In this document: positions 53,763 to 63,668 of the stretch, piece by piece
How the letters are laid out: every line of letters starts with the position of its first letter
How positions within the stretch are numbered: the first letter of the stretch is position 1
DNA from: Rhizobium sp. Leaf371
GTDB lineage: Bacteria; Pseudomonadota; Alphaproteobacteria; Rhizobiales; Rhizobiaceae
Direction: 5' to 3'
NCBI RefSeq assembly: GCF_001424045.1
Contig: NZ_LMQB01000001.1
Coordinates: 656,083 to 720,082 of the forward strand
DNA length: 64,000 nt
Notes under the pieces: generated by a model
What the model was told of the DNA's origin: nothing
What the model saw: the letters and a program-made list of their open reading frames with translations, nothing else
The model's database searches: none
Translations under genes and position numbers: made by a program

Positions 53763-55568
53763 CTAGAATTCTCCCGATGCCTCGCGGCGGCGGCGATCCA
53801 GTTCCTCGCTGTAGCGGCGCAACGTGTAGCTCTCCGTCAGCACGCCGACGACGCGGCGCTCGATCAGGTTGTTGCAAACGGCGAGTGCGTCGCTTTCGGT
53901 CTTGTCGAACAGGGCGGCGGCCTGCCGGGCATTCATGTTCGGCTGCAGAAAATCGTTTGACAGCTTGATATAGTCTTCGATGCCCTTGCCGGTGGCGTCC
54001 TTTTCCACCGGGCTCGCATAGACCTCGGGAATGAGGATGACGCCGCCATAACGGTTGGTGTCGTCGACGACGATGGCGCGCTGGGCCGAGCCGAGCGGGA
54101 ACTCCGCCTTCAGCTCGTCCAGCGTCGCCTTGGCGTTGATGGTGCGGACATCGGGTCGCATCAGCCGGCCGACCGTGAGGTTGCGGATCCAGCCGACGTC
54201 GTGGGCGCTGCGAATGCTCTCGCCGCGCAGATGGAAGCGCCAGGTGGCAAAGGAGTAGCCAAACGTGGTGCGCACCACCAGCGACGAGGTGATGACGGCG
54301 GCCAGCACCAGCGCGGTGATCGGAAAGTCGCCGGTGATCTCCAGCGCGAGGAAGGTCATGGTCAGCGGTCCGCCGATGATGGCGACCGCAAGCGAGCTCA
54401 TGCCGACGACGGCATAGATGACGGGCGTCAGCGTGGTGTCGCCGAAGACATACGGCACGAGGTCGGCAAAGACCTTGCCGAGAAGCGCGCCCATGAACAG
54501 CGAGGCGAAGAACAGCCCGCCGCGAAAGCCCGAGCCGATGGAAACGGCGGTCGCCACGGATTTCAGCAGGAAGAGGCCGACGAGCATGGCGATCGGCGTC
54601 GTCTGCGCGAGGTTGAGATGCAGCGCGCCATGACCGCCCGAGAGGACCTGCGGCGAGATCGTCGCGAGCAGGCCGACCACCGTGCCGCCGATGGCAGGAC
54701 GGATGGGGGCGGGGATGGCGCTCTTGCGCGCCACCTCTTCGGTCAGCGACACGCCTTTCATGATGAGGATGGCGACGCCGGCCGACAGGGCGCCGAGAAG
54801 AATGGCCGGCACGTAGTCGCCGGGTACGACATCGCCGAAAGCGCCGATGTCGATGGTGAATTCGTCGCCCCAGAGCAGGCGCGTGACGAGATTGGCGACG
54901 AGCGCGGAAACGACGACCGGGGTGAGGGAGGCGATGGTGTAGGAGCCGATGATCAGCTCGAAAGCATAGAAGGCGCCGGTGAGCGGCGCATTGAAGGCCG
55001 CAGCGATGGCGCCGGCCGCACCGCAGCCGAGCAGCGTGCGCAGATCGTTGCGCCGCAGTTTCAGGTTCACGCCGATCTTGGAGGCGAGGCCGGAGGCAAG
55101 CTGCGTGTATCCGGCTTCCAGACCCACGGACGCGCCGAAGCCGTTGGAGACGAGGTTCTGCACCGCGACCACGATGCTGTCGGTCAGCGACATGCGCCCG
55201 CCATGCAGGGCGTTGGCCTCGATCGGGTCGACCATCGCCTTCTTGCGCCAGAGCGAAAGGCCCATCATCAGGAGGCCGAGCAGCAGCCCGCCGACGATCG
55301 GTGCCATGAGCACCGCGATCTCGCCCTTGAGGTCGGCGGAACTGACGCGCTCATAGTCGGAAATCCCGAAGATCAGCTTGTGAAGCTGCAGCGAGACGAA
55401 GCTCATGGCGATGACCGCCAGTCCCGAGGTGAGGCCGACGACGATGCCGGCGACGAGCAGCCCGATCTCGCTGCGGCGGGCGAAGATGCGCCACTCCGAA
55501 AAACTCACGGATTTCAGCGCCATGCGCTTCACGCGGGCAAGGGTCAGCGATTTCAGGACGTCAAACAT
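53763..55568 (-). CDS. ClC-family chloride channel/antiporter with C-terminal CBS region
   Basis: 601 residues: about 450 of ClC membrane domain and a CBS pair (about 465-590). The ion-path motifs are non-canonical: the GSGIP position reads VDPIEAN (about 113-119), the GREGP position is GLEAG with the gating glutamate kept as E151, and GxFxP is GGLFFAS. The glutamate suggests H+/Cl- exchange, while loss of the Ser/Pro filter residues could change ion preference. CBS domains may sense nucleotides. Together they mark a proteobacterial ClC subgroup with a CBS tail. Confidence 0.87.
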   Translation of the reverse strand: MFDVLKSLTLARVKRMALKSVSFSEWRIFARRSEIGLLVAGIVVGLTSGLAVIAMSFVSLQLHKLIFGISDYERVSSADLKGEIAVLMAPIVGGLLLGLLMMGLSLWRKKAMVDPIEANALHGGRMSLTDSIVVAVQNLVSNGFGASVGLEAGYTQLASGLASKIGVNLKLRRNDLRTLLGCGAAGAIAAAFNAPLTGAFYAFELIIGSYTIASLTPVVVSALVANLVTRLLWGDEFTIDIGAFGDVVPGDYVPAILLGALSAGVAILIMKGVSLTEEVARKSAIPAPIRPAIGGTVVGLLATISPQVLSGGHGALHLNLAQTTPIAMLVGLFLLKSVATAVSIGSGFRGGLFFASLFMGALLGKVFADLVPYVFGDTTLTPVIYAVVGMSSLAVAIIGGPLTMTFLALEITGDFPITALVLAAVITSSLVVRTTFGYSFATWRFHLRGESIRSAHDVGWIRNLTVGRLMRPDVRTINAKATLDELKAEFPLGSAQRAIVVDDTNRYGGVILIPEVYASPVEKDATGKGIEDYIKLSNDFLQPNMNARQAAALFDKTESDALAVCNNLIERRVVGVLTESYTLRRYSEELDRRRREASGEF

Positions 55569-55692
55569 TTCAGGCGCGATCTCGTCGGGCGCTCAACAGT
55601 CGTGAACGCACTGAGCTTCGGTTCGGTCGAAGGGCCGGACATAGCGCGGATGATTGACTTGATCCAGCGACGCGCCTAATCTTGAGTGATGG

Positions 55693-56060
55693 ATGGTTCC
55701 CGTGCGGCGCGTGTCGTTCGGGAGTAAATGGGAATGCGAAGGGATGGACCCAGACAGGGCATCCTCATCGCAGCCGACCCCGCGACTGTAGAACGGTCAG
55801 GGTTCGCCATCCGGTCTCGTCCGATGGACGACGGATCATGCCGCGTGGTGCGGCTGGCGTCGCTCAGAGGGTGCAGCCGGAAAAGCCACTGAAGCAGCGA
55901 TGCGAGCAACCGGGGTCGGACGCCTCCTTATCTACGAATCGTCCACCTCTTCGACATCGATCCGGTCGTCAGACGCCGGGCACACTGTTTCGGGAAGGCG
56001 AGGCGAACCCGTTCTCAGGGCCCTTGCCCTGCGTGACGCCGTGAGCCAGGAGACCTGCCA
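55693..56060 (+). promoter_or_regulatory. Cobalamin riboswitch, long form
   Basis: Adenosylcobalamin-sensing leader of the cobPWNO operon. Elements in order: GGTTCCC (about 55695), GGGAATGCGAAG, CAGCCGACCCCGCGACTGTAGAACGG, GCCACTG at 55885-55891, TCGGGAAGG (GGGAAGG at 55992-55998), and the B12 box GAGCCAGGAGACCTGCC ending at about 56060. All consensus blocks are present, but GCCACTG and GGGAAGG are 100 bases apart, making the whole about 370 bases versus roughly 200-240 typically. Repression of the operon when cobalamin is plentiful is expected. Confidence 0.92.
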
Positions 56061-56172
56061 GCCACACCGCGCCGCGTCCTCATGATGCAGCGTTCCAGCG
56101 CCAGCACGGAGGTTGTCGTGGCACACGAAACGTTCGCCCACCGGGTCATCCGGGCCGGCGATTTTTACGCAT

Positions 56173-56217
56173 GCGATTGTGGCCCATGCAATCTTGGCCC
56201 ACGTGATCTTGGCCCGG
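56173..56217 (+). repeat. Three 15-bp tandem repeats before cobP
   Basis: GCGATTGTGGCCCAT, GCAATCTTGGCCCAC, GTGATCTTGGCCCGG: three degenerate copies between the riboswitch and cobP. In the expression-platform region, but no clear terminator or SD-sequestering fold was identified. Confidence 0.65.
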
Positions 56218-56287
56218 CTGCTGCACGCGGCCGCGGCGGATCGCCCGCGCGTTTTCCGTATCATATCAGCGGGATAGCCGCGCGATC

Positions 56288-56812
56288 ATGACATCTCCCC
56301 TTCACGGTACCACGCTCGTGCTCGGTGGCGCACGCTCCGGCAAGTCGAACTTTGCCGAGCGCCTGGCCGCGGAAACCGGTCTGGTGCGGCATTACATCGC
56401 CACCGGCCGCGCCTTCGACGACGAGATGCGCACGCGGATCGACACGCACCGGATGTCGCGCGGCGATCTCTGGACGACGCATGAGGAACCGGTCGATCTC
56501 GTCGGCCAGCTCGCGGCCATCGATGCGGTCGGCTGCGTCGTGCTGGTCGATTGCCTGACGCTGTGGCTCACCAATCTTATGCTGGACGAGCGCGATGTCG
56601 CCGCGGAATCGGCGCGCCTTGTCGCGAGCCTTCCCGCGCTCCGCGCCTCCGTCATCTTCGTTTCCAACGAGGTGGGCCTCGGGATCGTCCCCGACAACCG
56701 CATGGCGCGCGACTTCCGCGATCATGCCGGCCGGCTCCACCAACAGGTCGCGGCCGAAGCGCGCGACGTCTATTTCGTGGCGGCAGGATTGCCGCTCAAG
56801 ATGAAAGGCTGA
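56288..56812 (+). CDS. cobP: Adenosylcobinamide kinase / GTP guanylyltransferase
   Basis: 174 residues. Phosphorylates adenosylcobinamide and then attaches GMP, preparing the nucleotide loop. P-loop [15 protein letters not shown] at residues 10-24, [28 protein letters not shown] (guanylylated His region), and [11 protein letters not shown] are all family marks (CobU in enterics). Start ATG at 56288. First gene of the riboswitch-led operon, 3 bp before cobW. Confidence 0.94.
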   Translation: MTSPLHGTTLVLGGARSGKSNFAERLAAETGLVRHYIATGRAFDDEMRTRIDTHRMSRGDLWTTHEEPVDLVGQLAAIDAVGCVVLVDCLTLWLTNLMLDERDVAAESARLVASLPALRASVIFVSNEVGLGIVPDNRMARDFRDHAGRLHQQVAAEARDVYFVAAGLPLKMKG

Positions 56813-56815
56813 ACC

Positions 56816-57910
56816 ATGACAGATTCTCATCCGGCTTCCAAAGCCGGCGACCGGAAACCATCGGGCGCCAAGATCCCCGCAACCGTCATCACCGGATTTC
56901 TGGGTGCGGGCAAGACGACGCTGATCCGCAACATTCTGGAAAACGCCGACGGCCGGCGGATCGCGCTGATCATCAACGAGTTCGGCGATCTCGGCGTCGA
57001 TGGCGACGTCCTGAAGGGCTGCGGGGCCGAAGCCTGCCGCGAGGACGATATCATCGAGCTCACCAATGGCTGCATCTGCTGCACCGTTGCCGACGATTTC
57101 ATCCCCACCATGACGCGCCTTCTGGAGCGTGAGGGCCGCCCGGACCATATCGTCATCGAGACGTCGGGTCTCGCTTTGCCGCAGCCGCTGATCGCCGCAT
57201 TCAACTGGCCCGATATCCGCACGCAGGTGACGGTGGACGGCGTGATCACGGTGGTGGACAGCGCGGCCGTCGCCGCCGGGCGTTTTGCCGACGATCACGA
57301 CAGGGTGGATGCCGCGCGCGCCGAGGACGACAATCTCGACCATGAGAGCCCGATCGAGGAACTGTTCGAGGACCAGCTGACCGCAGCCGATCTCATCGTT
57401 CTCAACAAGACGGACCTGCTCGATGCCGCCGGTCTCGAAACCGTCCGCCGCGAGGTCGCCGCGCGCACCACGCGCAAGCCGAGGATGATCGAGGCCGCCA
57501 ATGGCGCCGTGCCAGCCTCCGTGCTGCTCGGCCTCGGCGTCGGCACCGAAGACGACATCGCCAATCGCAAGTCCCATCACGAGATGGAGCACGCGGCCGG
57601 CGAGGCGCACGATCATGACGAGTTTTCGAGCTTCGTCGTCGAGCTCGGCCCCATCGCCGATCCCACCGGCTTCGTGGCCAAGCTGAAGGAGGTCGTCGCC
57701 GCACACGACGTGCTGCGGCTGAAGGGTTTTGCCGATGTTCCCGGCAAGCCGATGCGCCTCCTGATCCAGGCCGTGGGAACGCGGATCGACCCCTATTTCG
57801 ACCGTGCCTGGGCGGCCGGCGAAGCGCGGCGCACGCGCCTCGTCGTCATCGGGCTCGATCATCTGGACGAGGCGGCCGTCCGCACGGCCATCGTCGCGGC
57901 AGCGGCATAG
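56816..57910 (+). CDS. cobW: CobW metal-chaperone GTPase
   Basis: 364-residue GTPase of the COG0523 family. Walker A GFLGAGKTT, the metal-binding motif GCICC in ELTNGCICCTV, and the NKTD guanine motif in LIVLNKTDLLDA. A His/Asp-rich stretch (HHEMEHAAGEAHDHDEF) lies in the linker before the C-terminal CobW-C domain. In the aerobic pathway CobW is thought to deliver cobalt to the CobNST chelatase, which fits its place between cobP and cobN. Confidence 0.94.
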   Translation: MTDSHPASKAGDRKPSGAKIPATVITGFLGAGKTTLIRNILENADGRRIALIINEFGDLGVDGDVLKGCGAEACREDDIIELTNGCICCTVADDFIPTMTRLLEREGRPDHIVIETSGLALPQPLIAAFNWPDIRTQVTVDGVITVVDSAAVAAGRFADDHDRVDAARAEDDNLDHESPIEELFEDQLTAADLIVLNKTDLLDAAGLETVRREVAARTTRKPRMIEAANGAVPASVLLGLGVGTEDDIANRKSHHEMEHAAGEAHDHDEFSSFVVELGPIADPTGFVAKLKEVVAAHDVLRLKGFADVPGKPMRLLIQAVGTRIDPYFDRAWAAGEARRTRLVVIGLDHLDEAAVRTAIVAAAA

Positions 57911-57929
57911 CAGGCGGGACCGGCGGCGG

Positions 57930-60900
57930 ATGCATCTTCTTCTTGCGCAGAAAGGCACGATCTCGGACGGGGACGAGGCCATCGACCTCGGACAGACGCC
58001 GGGCGAGATCCTGTTTCTGTCCGCGGCCGATACGGAGCTCTCCTCCATCGCCGCGGCCTGCAAAGCCGCGTCCAGCGGGCGGACCGTGCGGGCGGCGAGC
58101 CTCCTGTCGCTGAAACATCCGATGTCGGTCGATACCTATGTCGAGCGCACGGCGCGGCATGCGAAGCTGATCGTCGTGCGGGCGCTCGGCGGCGCCTCCT
58201 ATTTCCAATATGTGCTGGAGGCCCTCCACGCCACGGCCGTTACCCATCGCGCAAAAATCGCAGTCCTCCCGGGTTACGACAAGCCGGATCCGGCGCTCGA
58301 CGCCTATTCCACCGTGTCGGCCGAGGACCGGGCGGAGATGCTTGGCTATTTCACCGAAGGCGGGCCGGAGAACATGCAGCGGTTTCTGGCCTACGCCGAA
58401 GCCGTCATCGATGCGCGCGAGCGGCCGGCCGCGGCAACGCCTCTGCTGCGAGCAGGCCTCTGGTCGCCGGACGAAGGCATCATCGGCGCGGACGACTGGG
58501 GGCGCACGCACGGGGGCGAGCAGCCGATCGTGGCGCTCTGCTTCTATCGCGCGCTCGTCCAGTCCGGCGAGACCCGGCCAGTCGCTGCCCTGGTCGAGGC
58601 GCTCGCCGCCGAGGGCATGCGGGCGCTGCCGGTCTTCGTCTCGAGCCTGAAGGACAAGCTCTCGGTCGGCACCGTCGAGGCGATCTTCGCGCGGTTCAAG
58701 CCCGATGTCGTCCTCAACGCCACCAGCTTTGCGGTGTCCGCGCCGGGCGGTGATCACAAGGGCACCGTGCTCGATGCCGGCGGTGCGCCGGTCATCCAGG
58801 TGCTGTTCTCCGCCTCGACGCGGCAGGCCTGGGAGGCCTCGTCGCAAGGCCTGATGGCGCGCGATCTCGCGATGAACGTCGCGCTGCCCGAGGTGGACGG
58901 GCGCATTCTCTCCCGCGCCGTCTCGTTCAAGGCGGCCGCGATCTATGACGAGGCGGTCGAGACCAACATCGTCGGCCACGCGCCGCTGGCCGACAGGGTG
59001 GCCTTCGTCGCGAAACTCGCGGCCAACTGGGCGCGCCTGCACCACACGCCTCCGTCCGGACGAAACGTCGCCATCGTGCTCGCCAATTACCCGAACCGGG
59101 ACGGGCGGCTTGGAAACGGCGTCGGGCTGGATACGCCCGCCGGGACGATCGAGGTGCTGCGCGCGATGGCTGCGGCCGGCTATCCTGTGCGCGATGTGCC
59201 TGCCGATGGCGATGCGCTGATCCGGCATCTGATGGCCGGCCCGACCAATGCCGCACGCGACGGGCGCCACATCCGCGAAACGCTGTCGTTCAACGATTAC
59301 AATGCGTTCTTCGCAACGCTTCCCGAACGGATTCAAGCGGAGGTCACCGCACGCTGGGGCGATCCGTCGCGCGACCCTTACGCCGATGGCGACCGTTTCG
59401 CGCTGCCGCTCGCCCGTCTCGGCGGCGTTCTGATCGGCATCCAGCCGGCGCGCGGCTACCAGATCGACCCGAAGGAGACCTACCATTCGCCGGACCTCGT
59501 GCCGCCGCATGGCTATCTCGCCTTCTACGCCTTCCTGCGCCGATCCTTCGGTGCGCACGCCGTGATCCATATGGGCAAGCACGGAAATCTCGAATGGCTG
59601 CCGGGCAAGGCGCTGGCGCTGTCGGAAACCTGCTATCCCGAGGCCGTCTTCGGCCCGCTGCCGCATCTCTATCCCTTCATCGTCAACGATCCCGGCGAGG
59701 GCACGCAGGCCAAGCGCCGGACCTCCGCCGTCATCATCGACCATCTGACCCCGCCGCTGACCCGGGCCGAGACTTACGGCGCGCTGCGCGATCTCGAAGG
59801 CCTGGTCGATGAATATTATGACGCCGCCGGCGGCGATCCGCGGCGCTTGCGGCTCCTGTCGAACCAGATCCTGCACCTCGTGCGCGATATCGGGCTCGAT
59901 GCGGATGCCGGCATTGCCGAGACGGATGGCGAGGATGCAGCGCTGCAGAAGCTCGACGCCTATCTCTGCGACCTGAAGGAAATGCAGATCCGCGACGGTC
60001 TCCACGTCTTCGGGGTCTCGCCGGAGGGGCGGCTTCTGACCGACCTGACGCTGGCGCTCGCCCGCGTGCCGCGCGGCAGCGGCGAGGGTGGGGATGCCAG
60101 CCTGCAGCGGGCGATCGCGCGCGATTGCGGGCTCGTCAACGGGGAGGGTGCCGAGAGCGCGGCGTTCGATCCGCTCGACTGCGCCCCGGCGACGCTCTGG
60201 CAGGGGCCGCGCCCGCCTCTTTTGCTGGCCGTCAGCGACGATCCATGGCGCAGCGAAGGCGACACGGTCGAGCGTATCGAGCTTCTCGCGGCAAAATTCG
60301 TCGATGGCGAAATCGCCTGTCCCGATGACTGGAGTGCCACGTGCCTGGTTCTGGACGCCATCGAGACGCAGCTGAAACCCTCGCTCGTCGCCTGCGGACC
60401 GGCGGAAATCGCGGGCCTTCTCGCCGGCCTCGACGGGCGCTTCGTCGCCCCCGGGCCGTCCGGCGCGCCGACGCGCGGGCGGCCGGATGTGTTGCCGACC
60501 GGGCGCAATTTCTATTCCGTCGACAGCCGTGCCGTGCCGACGCCGGCCGCCTTCGAACTCGGCAAGAAATCGGCCGATCTGCTCATCCGTCGCTACCTTC
60601 AGGATCATGGCGAATGGCCGACCGCGCTCGGCCTCACCGCCTGGGGCACCTCGAACATGCGCACCGGCGGCGACGATATCGCCCAGGCGCTCGCCCTCAT
60701 CGGCGCGAGGCCGCTCTGGGACCCGATGTCGCGGCGGGTCACGGGTTACGAGATCGTCTCGCCGGCGCTTCTCGGCCGCCCGCGCGTCGATGTCACGCTG
60801 CGTGTCTCCGGTTTCTTCCGCGATGCCTTCCCCGAGCAGATCGCCCTGTTCGACAGCGCGGTGCGGGCCATCGGCGCGCTGGAGGAGGACGACGAGGACA

Positions 60901-61691
60901 ATGCGATCGCCGCCCGCATCCGCCGCGAAAGCGCGGACTGGCGCGACAAGGGGCTGAGCGCTGCGGAGGCCGAACGCCGCGCTTCCTACCGCGTCTTCGG
61001 CTCCAAGCCCGGCTCCTATGGTGCCGGCCTCCAGGCGCTGATGGACGAGAAGGGCGGAGCGGAGCGCGCCGAGCTTGCCGATGCCTATCTCACCTGGGGC
61101 GGCTATGCCTATGGCGCGCATGCGGAGGGTCGCGAGGCGCGCGGCGTTCTGGAAACGCGTCTCGCCGGCGTGCAGGCGGTGGTGCAGAATCAGGACAATC
61201 GCGAACACGATCTCCTCGACAGCGACGACTACTATCAGTTCGAGGGCGGCATGAGCGCGGCCGTCGAGCATCTCTCGGGCACGCGCCCGGTCATCTATCA
61301 CAACGATCATTCCCGGCCGGAAAAGCCGGTCATCCGCTCGCTCGAGGAGGAGATCGGCCGCGTCGTGCACGGCCGGGTGGTCAATCCGAAATGGATCGCC
61401 GGCATGATGCGCCACGGCTACAAGGGCGCCTTCGAGATGGCGGCGACCGTCGATTATCTCTTCGCCTTCGCCGCCACCACAGGCGCCGTCCGCAGCCAGC
61501 ATTTCGAGGCGGTCTACCAGGCCTTCGTGCTCGACGATGCGGTGCGCGCCTTCCTGGAGGCGGCGAACGGCCATGCCTTGCGGGATCTGCGGGCGCGGCT
61601 GACCGAGGCGATCGACCGAGGCTACTGGCAGCCGCGCTCGAACTCGGCGCGCTTCGAGCTTTCAAACAGCCTGACGCTCAGGGCGTCTTGA
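57930..61691 (+). CDS. cobN: Cobaltochelatase large subunit
   Basis: 1253 residues, full length for CobN. With CobS and CobT it inserts Co2+ into hydrogenobyrinic acid a,c-diamide using ATP, the committed aerobic (late cobalt insertion) step. Conserved stretches include IHMGKHGNLEWLPGKALALSE, IVNDPGEGTQAKRR, LTAWGTSNMRTGGDDIAQAL and YEIVSP. ATG at 57930 (MHLLLAQKG) was chosen; the frame is open further upstream over the cobW end. CobS and CobT are not in the window. Confidence 0.95.
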   Translation: MHLLLAQKGTISDGDEAIDLGQTPGEILFLSAADTELSSIAAACKAASSGRTVRAASLLSLKHPMSVDTYVERTARHAKLIVVRALGGASYFQYVLEALHATAVTHRAKIAVLPGYDKPDPALDAYSTVSAEDRAEMLGYFTEGGPENMQRFLAYAEAVIDARERPAAATPLLRAGLWSPDEGIIGADDWGRTHGGEQPIVALCFYRALVQSGETRPVAALVEALAAEGMRALPVFVSSLKDKLSVGTVEAIFARFKPDVVLNATSFAVSAPGGDHKGTVLDAGGAPVIQVLFSASTRQAWEASSQGLMARDLAMNVALPEVDGRILSRAVSFKAAAIYDEAVETNIVGHAPLADRVAFVAKLAANWARLHHTPPSGRNVAIVLANYPNRDGRLGNGVGLDTPAGTIEVLRAMAAAGYPVRDVPADGDALIRHLMAGPTNAARDGRHIRETLSFNDYNAFFATLPERIQAEVTARWGDPSRDPYADGDRFALPLARLGGVLIGIQPARGYQIDPKETYHSPDLVPPHGYLAFYAFLRRSFGAHAVIHMGKHGNLEWLPGKALALSETCYPEAVFGPLPHLYPFIVNDPGEGTQAKRRTSAVIIDHLTPPLTRAETYGALRDLEGLVDEYYDAAGGDPRRLRLLSNQILHLVRDIGLDADAGIAETDGEDAALQKLDAYLCDLKEMQIRDGLHVFGVSPEGRLLTDLTLALARVPRGSGEGGDASLQRAIARDCGLVNGEGAESAAFDPLDCAPATLWQGPRPPLLLAVSDDPWRSEGDTVERIELLAAKFVDGEIACPDDWSATCLVLDAIETQLKPSLVACGPAEIAGLLAGLDGRFVAPGPSGAPTRGRPDVLPTGRNFYSVDSRAVPTPAAFELGKKSADLLIRRYLQDHGEWPTALGLTAWGTSNMRTGGDDIAQALALIGARPLWDPMSRRVTGYEIVSPALLGRPRVDVTLRVSGFFRDAFPEQIALFDSAVRAIGALEEDDEDNAIAARIRRESADWRDKGLSAAEAERRASYRVFGSKPGSYGAGLQALMDEKGGAERAELADAYLTWGGYAYGAHAEGREARGVLETRLAGVQAVVQNQDNREHDLLDSDDYYQFEGGMSAAVEHLSGTRPVIYHNDHSRPEKPVIRSLEEEIGRVVHGRVVNPKWIAGMMRHGYKGAFEMAATVDYLFAFAATTGAVRSQHFEAVYQAFVLDDAVRAFLEAANGHALRDLRARLTEAIDRGYWQPRSNSARFELSNSLTLRAS

Positions 61692-61708
61692 ACTTTCAGG
61701 GGGACGAT

Positions 61709-62338
61709 ATGACCGAGGACACACCGGTAAGCGAGGTCGATCTGGAGCGCCATGCCATGAAGATGGCGAAGAAGAAGGTGGCGCGCGAAAAGATCATGGC
61801 GACGAAGACCGACGGCAAGGGCCTCATCATGGTCCATACCGGCAAGGGCAAGGGCAAGACCACGGCCGGCTTCGGCATGATCTTCCGCCACATCGCCCAT
61901 GGCATGCCGTCCGCCGTCGTGCAGTACATCAAGGGCGGCTGGGAAACCGGCGAGCGCACGCTGATCGAAACGCATTTCCAGCACCTTTGCCGGTTCTATA
62001 CGCTCGGCGAAGGTTTTACCTGGGAAACGCAGGACCGCGCCCGCGATGTCGCGATGGCGCAGAAGGCGTGGGAGACCTCGAAAGAGCTCATCCGCGACCC
62101 CGCCAATTCGATGGTGCTGCTGGACGAGATCAACATCGCGCTGCGCTACGATTACATCGACATCCACGAGGTCGTGCGGTTCCTTACCGAAGAAAAGCCG
62201 CCGATGACCCATGTGGTGCTGACCGGCCGCAATGCCCGCGAGGAACTGATCGAGATCGCCGATCTCGTGACGGAGATGGAGCTGGTCAAGCATCCGTTCC
62301 GCTCCGGCATCAAGGCGCAGGTGGGGGTGGAATACTGA
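61709..62338 (+). CDS. cobO: Cob(I)yrinic acid a,c-diamide adenosyltransferase
   Basis: 209 residues, CobA/CobO type. Transfers the adenosyl group of ATP to Co(I) corrinoids. P-loop VHTGKGKGKTTAGFGM (about 42-57), QYIKGGW, and VLLDEINIALRYDYID are diagnostic. The ATG at 61709 follows CAGGGGGACGAT. 17 bp after cobN and last of the riboswitch operon before a convergent gene. Confidence 0.95.
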   Translation: MTEDTPVSEVDLERHAMKMAKKKVAREKIMATKTDGKGLIMVHTGKGKGKTTAGFGMIFRHIAHGMPSAVVQYIKGGWETGERTLIETHFQHLCRFYTLGEGFTWETQDRARDVAMAQKAWETSKELIRDPANSMVLLDEINIALRYDYIDIHEVVRFLTEEKPPMTHVVLTGRNAREELIEIADLVTEMELVKHPFRSGIKAQVGVEY

Positions 62339-62437
62339 CGCATGTCGCGCAAAAGTGCGCAGCGGTTTTGCGATGACGACATGCGCAAGATCAGGAGCTG
62401 AAGCGCAAGGAGCGACTCTGAAAGATCGCGACGCGCT

Positions 62438-63223
62438 TCAGAACCCTAGCCAGACACGGACGGGATTTGCGGGATCGGCGAGCAGGCGGATGGCCAGCGC
62501 GATGCAGGTGATCACCAGCAGCGGCTTGATGATCGTCGCGCCGCGCTTCATGGCGAAGCGCGAGCCGACCTGCGCGCCGGCGAACTGACCGACACCCATC
62601 ATCAGCCCGACCTTCCACAGCACGACGCCATAGCCGGCGAGCACGAGGAAGCCGCCGATATTGGAGCCGAAATTCAGGAGCTTGGTATGCGCCGTCGCCT
62701 TCAGCACGCCGAAGCCGGCAAGGGCGATGAAGGCCAGCATGAAGAAGGAGCCGGTGCCGGGGCCGAAAATGCCGTCGTAGAAGCCGATGGCGGGAACGAC
62801 GGTCAGGCCGAAGACGAAGGGCGTGATGCGCTGGGTGCGATCCAGATCGGCCACGTTCGGCTTCAGCGCGAAATAGAGCGCGATGCCGATCAGCAGGAAG
62901 GGGAGCACGGCGCGTAGCACGTCGCCGGGAACCACGGTCGCCACCACGGCGCCGATCGCGCCGCCGGCAAGCGACAGGAGCGCCATCGGCAGCTGGCTTT
63001 TCAGGTCCACATGCCCGGCCCTGGCATAGGCAAGGCTCGCCGAGCCCGAGCCGAACAGCGACTGCAGCTTGTTGGTGCCGAGCGTTTCGAGCGGCGGCAG
63101 GCCGGCCAGTAGCATGGCCGGCACGGTGATCATGCCGCCGCCGCCGGCGATGCTGTCGATGAAGCCGGCGATGAAGGCCGCCACGAAGAGGAAGAGAAGC
63201 AGATGAAGCGCGAGATCGTGCAC
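62438..63223 (-). CDS. TSUP (TauE/SafE) family permease
   Basis: 261-residue membrane protein with two inverted halves. Motifs FIDSIAGGGGMITVPAMLLAG (residues about 18-38) and GFYDGIFGPGTGSFFMLAF are typical. GTG at 63223 (reading HDLALHLLLF) follows GAGGG and starts just before the first helix, giving the normal length; the longer frame upstream is Pro-rich and unlike the family. Members export sulfite, sulfonates or organic anions. It lies on the opposite strand inside the cob cluster (cobO / cobE); any link with cobalamin is only by position. Confidence 0.83.
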   Translation of the reverse strand: MHDLALHLLLFLFVAAFIAGFIDSIAGGGGMITVPAMLLAGLPPLETLGTNKLQSLFGSGSASLAYARAGHVDLKSQLPMALLSLAGGAIGAVVATVVPGDVLRAVLPFLLIGIALYFALKPNVADLDRTQRITPFVFGLTVVPAIGFYDGIFGPGTGSFFMLAFIALAGFGVLKATAHTKLLNFGSNIGGFLVLAGYGVVLWKVGLMMGVGQFAGAQVGSRFAMKRGATIIKPLLVITCIALAIRLLADPANPVRVWLGF

Positions 63224-63668
63224 GATGGACCCTCGCCGTGGCGCCGGCAGCGGAATGTTTGAAGATGGCCCGCTCTTTGGCAGAGCCGGCCGCCAAAGGA
63301 AAGTGTTCTCGGGCGGCAATGGCTTTGCGAGCGTTCTCCAGGCGGGCGCATCGCGCTGTTCGCTCGTCATGATGATTCTGCGACAGGGTCTCCATAAGCA
63401 ATTCCGGTCCGCGCAAATCTCTTGTAAGAGATCCCAATGCGACGGCGCCCGGTTCGGGCTGAAAACGCGTCCGGTGCGGCCGACCCTGATCGGGGGCTCA
63501 TGCCGGAGCTGTCGAGGCCTCGACCGGAGAGACATCTCCGGCCCCCCGGCGTCTGCGCGTCTGCTGCCTGCGGTGTCGTCCCCGACCGCCGTCCGGTTGC
63601 AGGATCTGAAACGCGACCTGCCTTGCCCTCATCTGCGGGAATGGGCGGTTCGCAGTGGAGCGCGCGCG
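63224..63668. other. Gap between TSUP permease and cobE
   Basis: 445 bases carrying the divergent promoters. Parts such as GACCTGCC near 63620 hint at a cobalamin box, but the GCCACTG and GGGAAGG blocks are absent, so no riboswitch is called. Overlapping short frames are shadows. Confidence 0.4.

Noticed and set aside
56082-56291. 69-codon frame between riboswitch and cobP
   Set aside because: Passes through the tandem repeat, no family, and overlaps the expression platform.
57846-61574. Antisense frame of 1242 codons opposite cobN
   Set aside because: Same shadow effect; cobN on the + strand has all family motifs.
63224-63668. Second cobalamin riboswitch before cobE
   Set aside because: GACCTGCC appears near 63620 but the other conserved blocks are missing in order.
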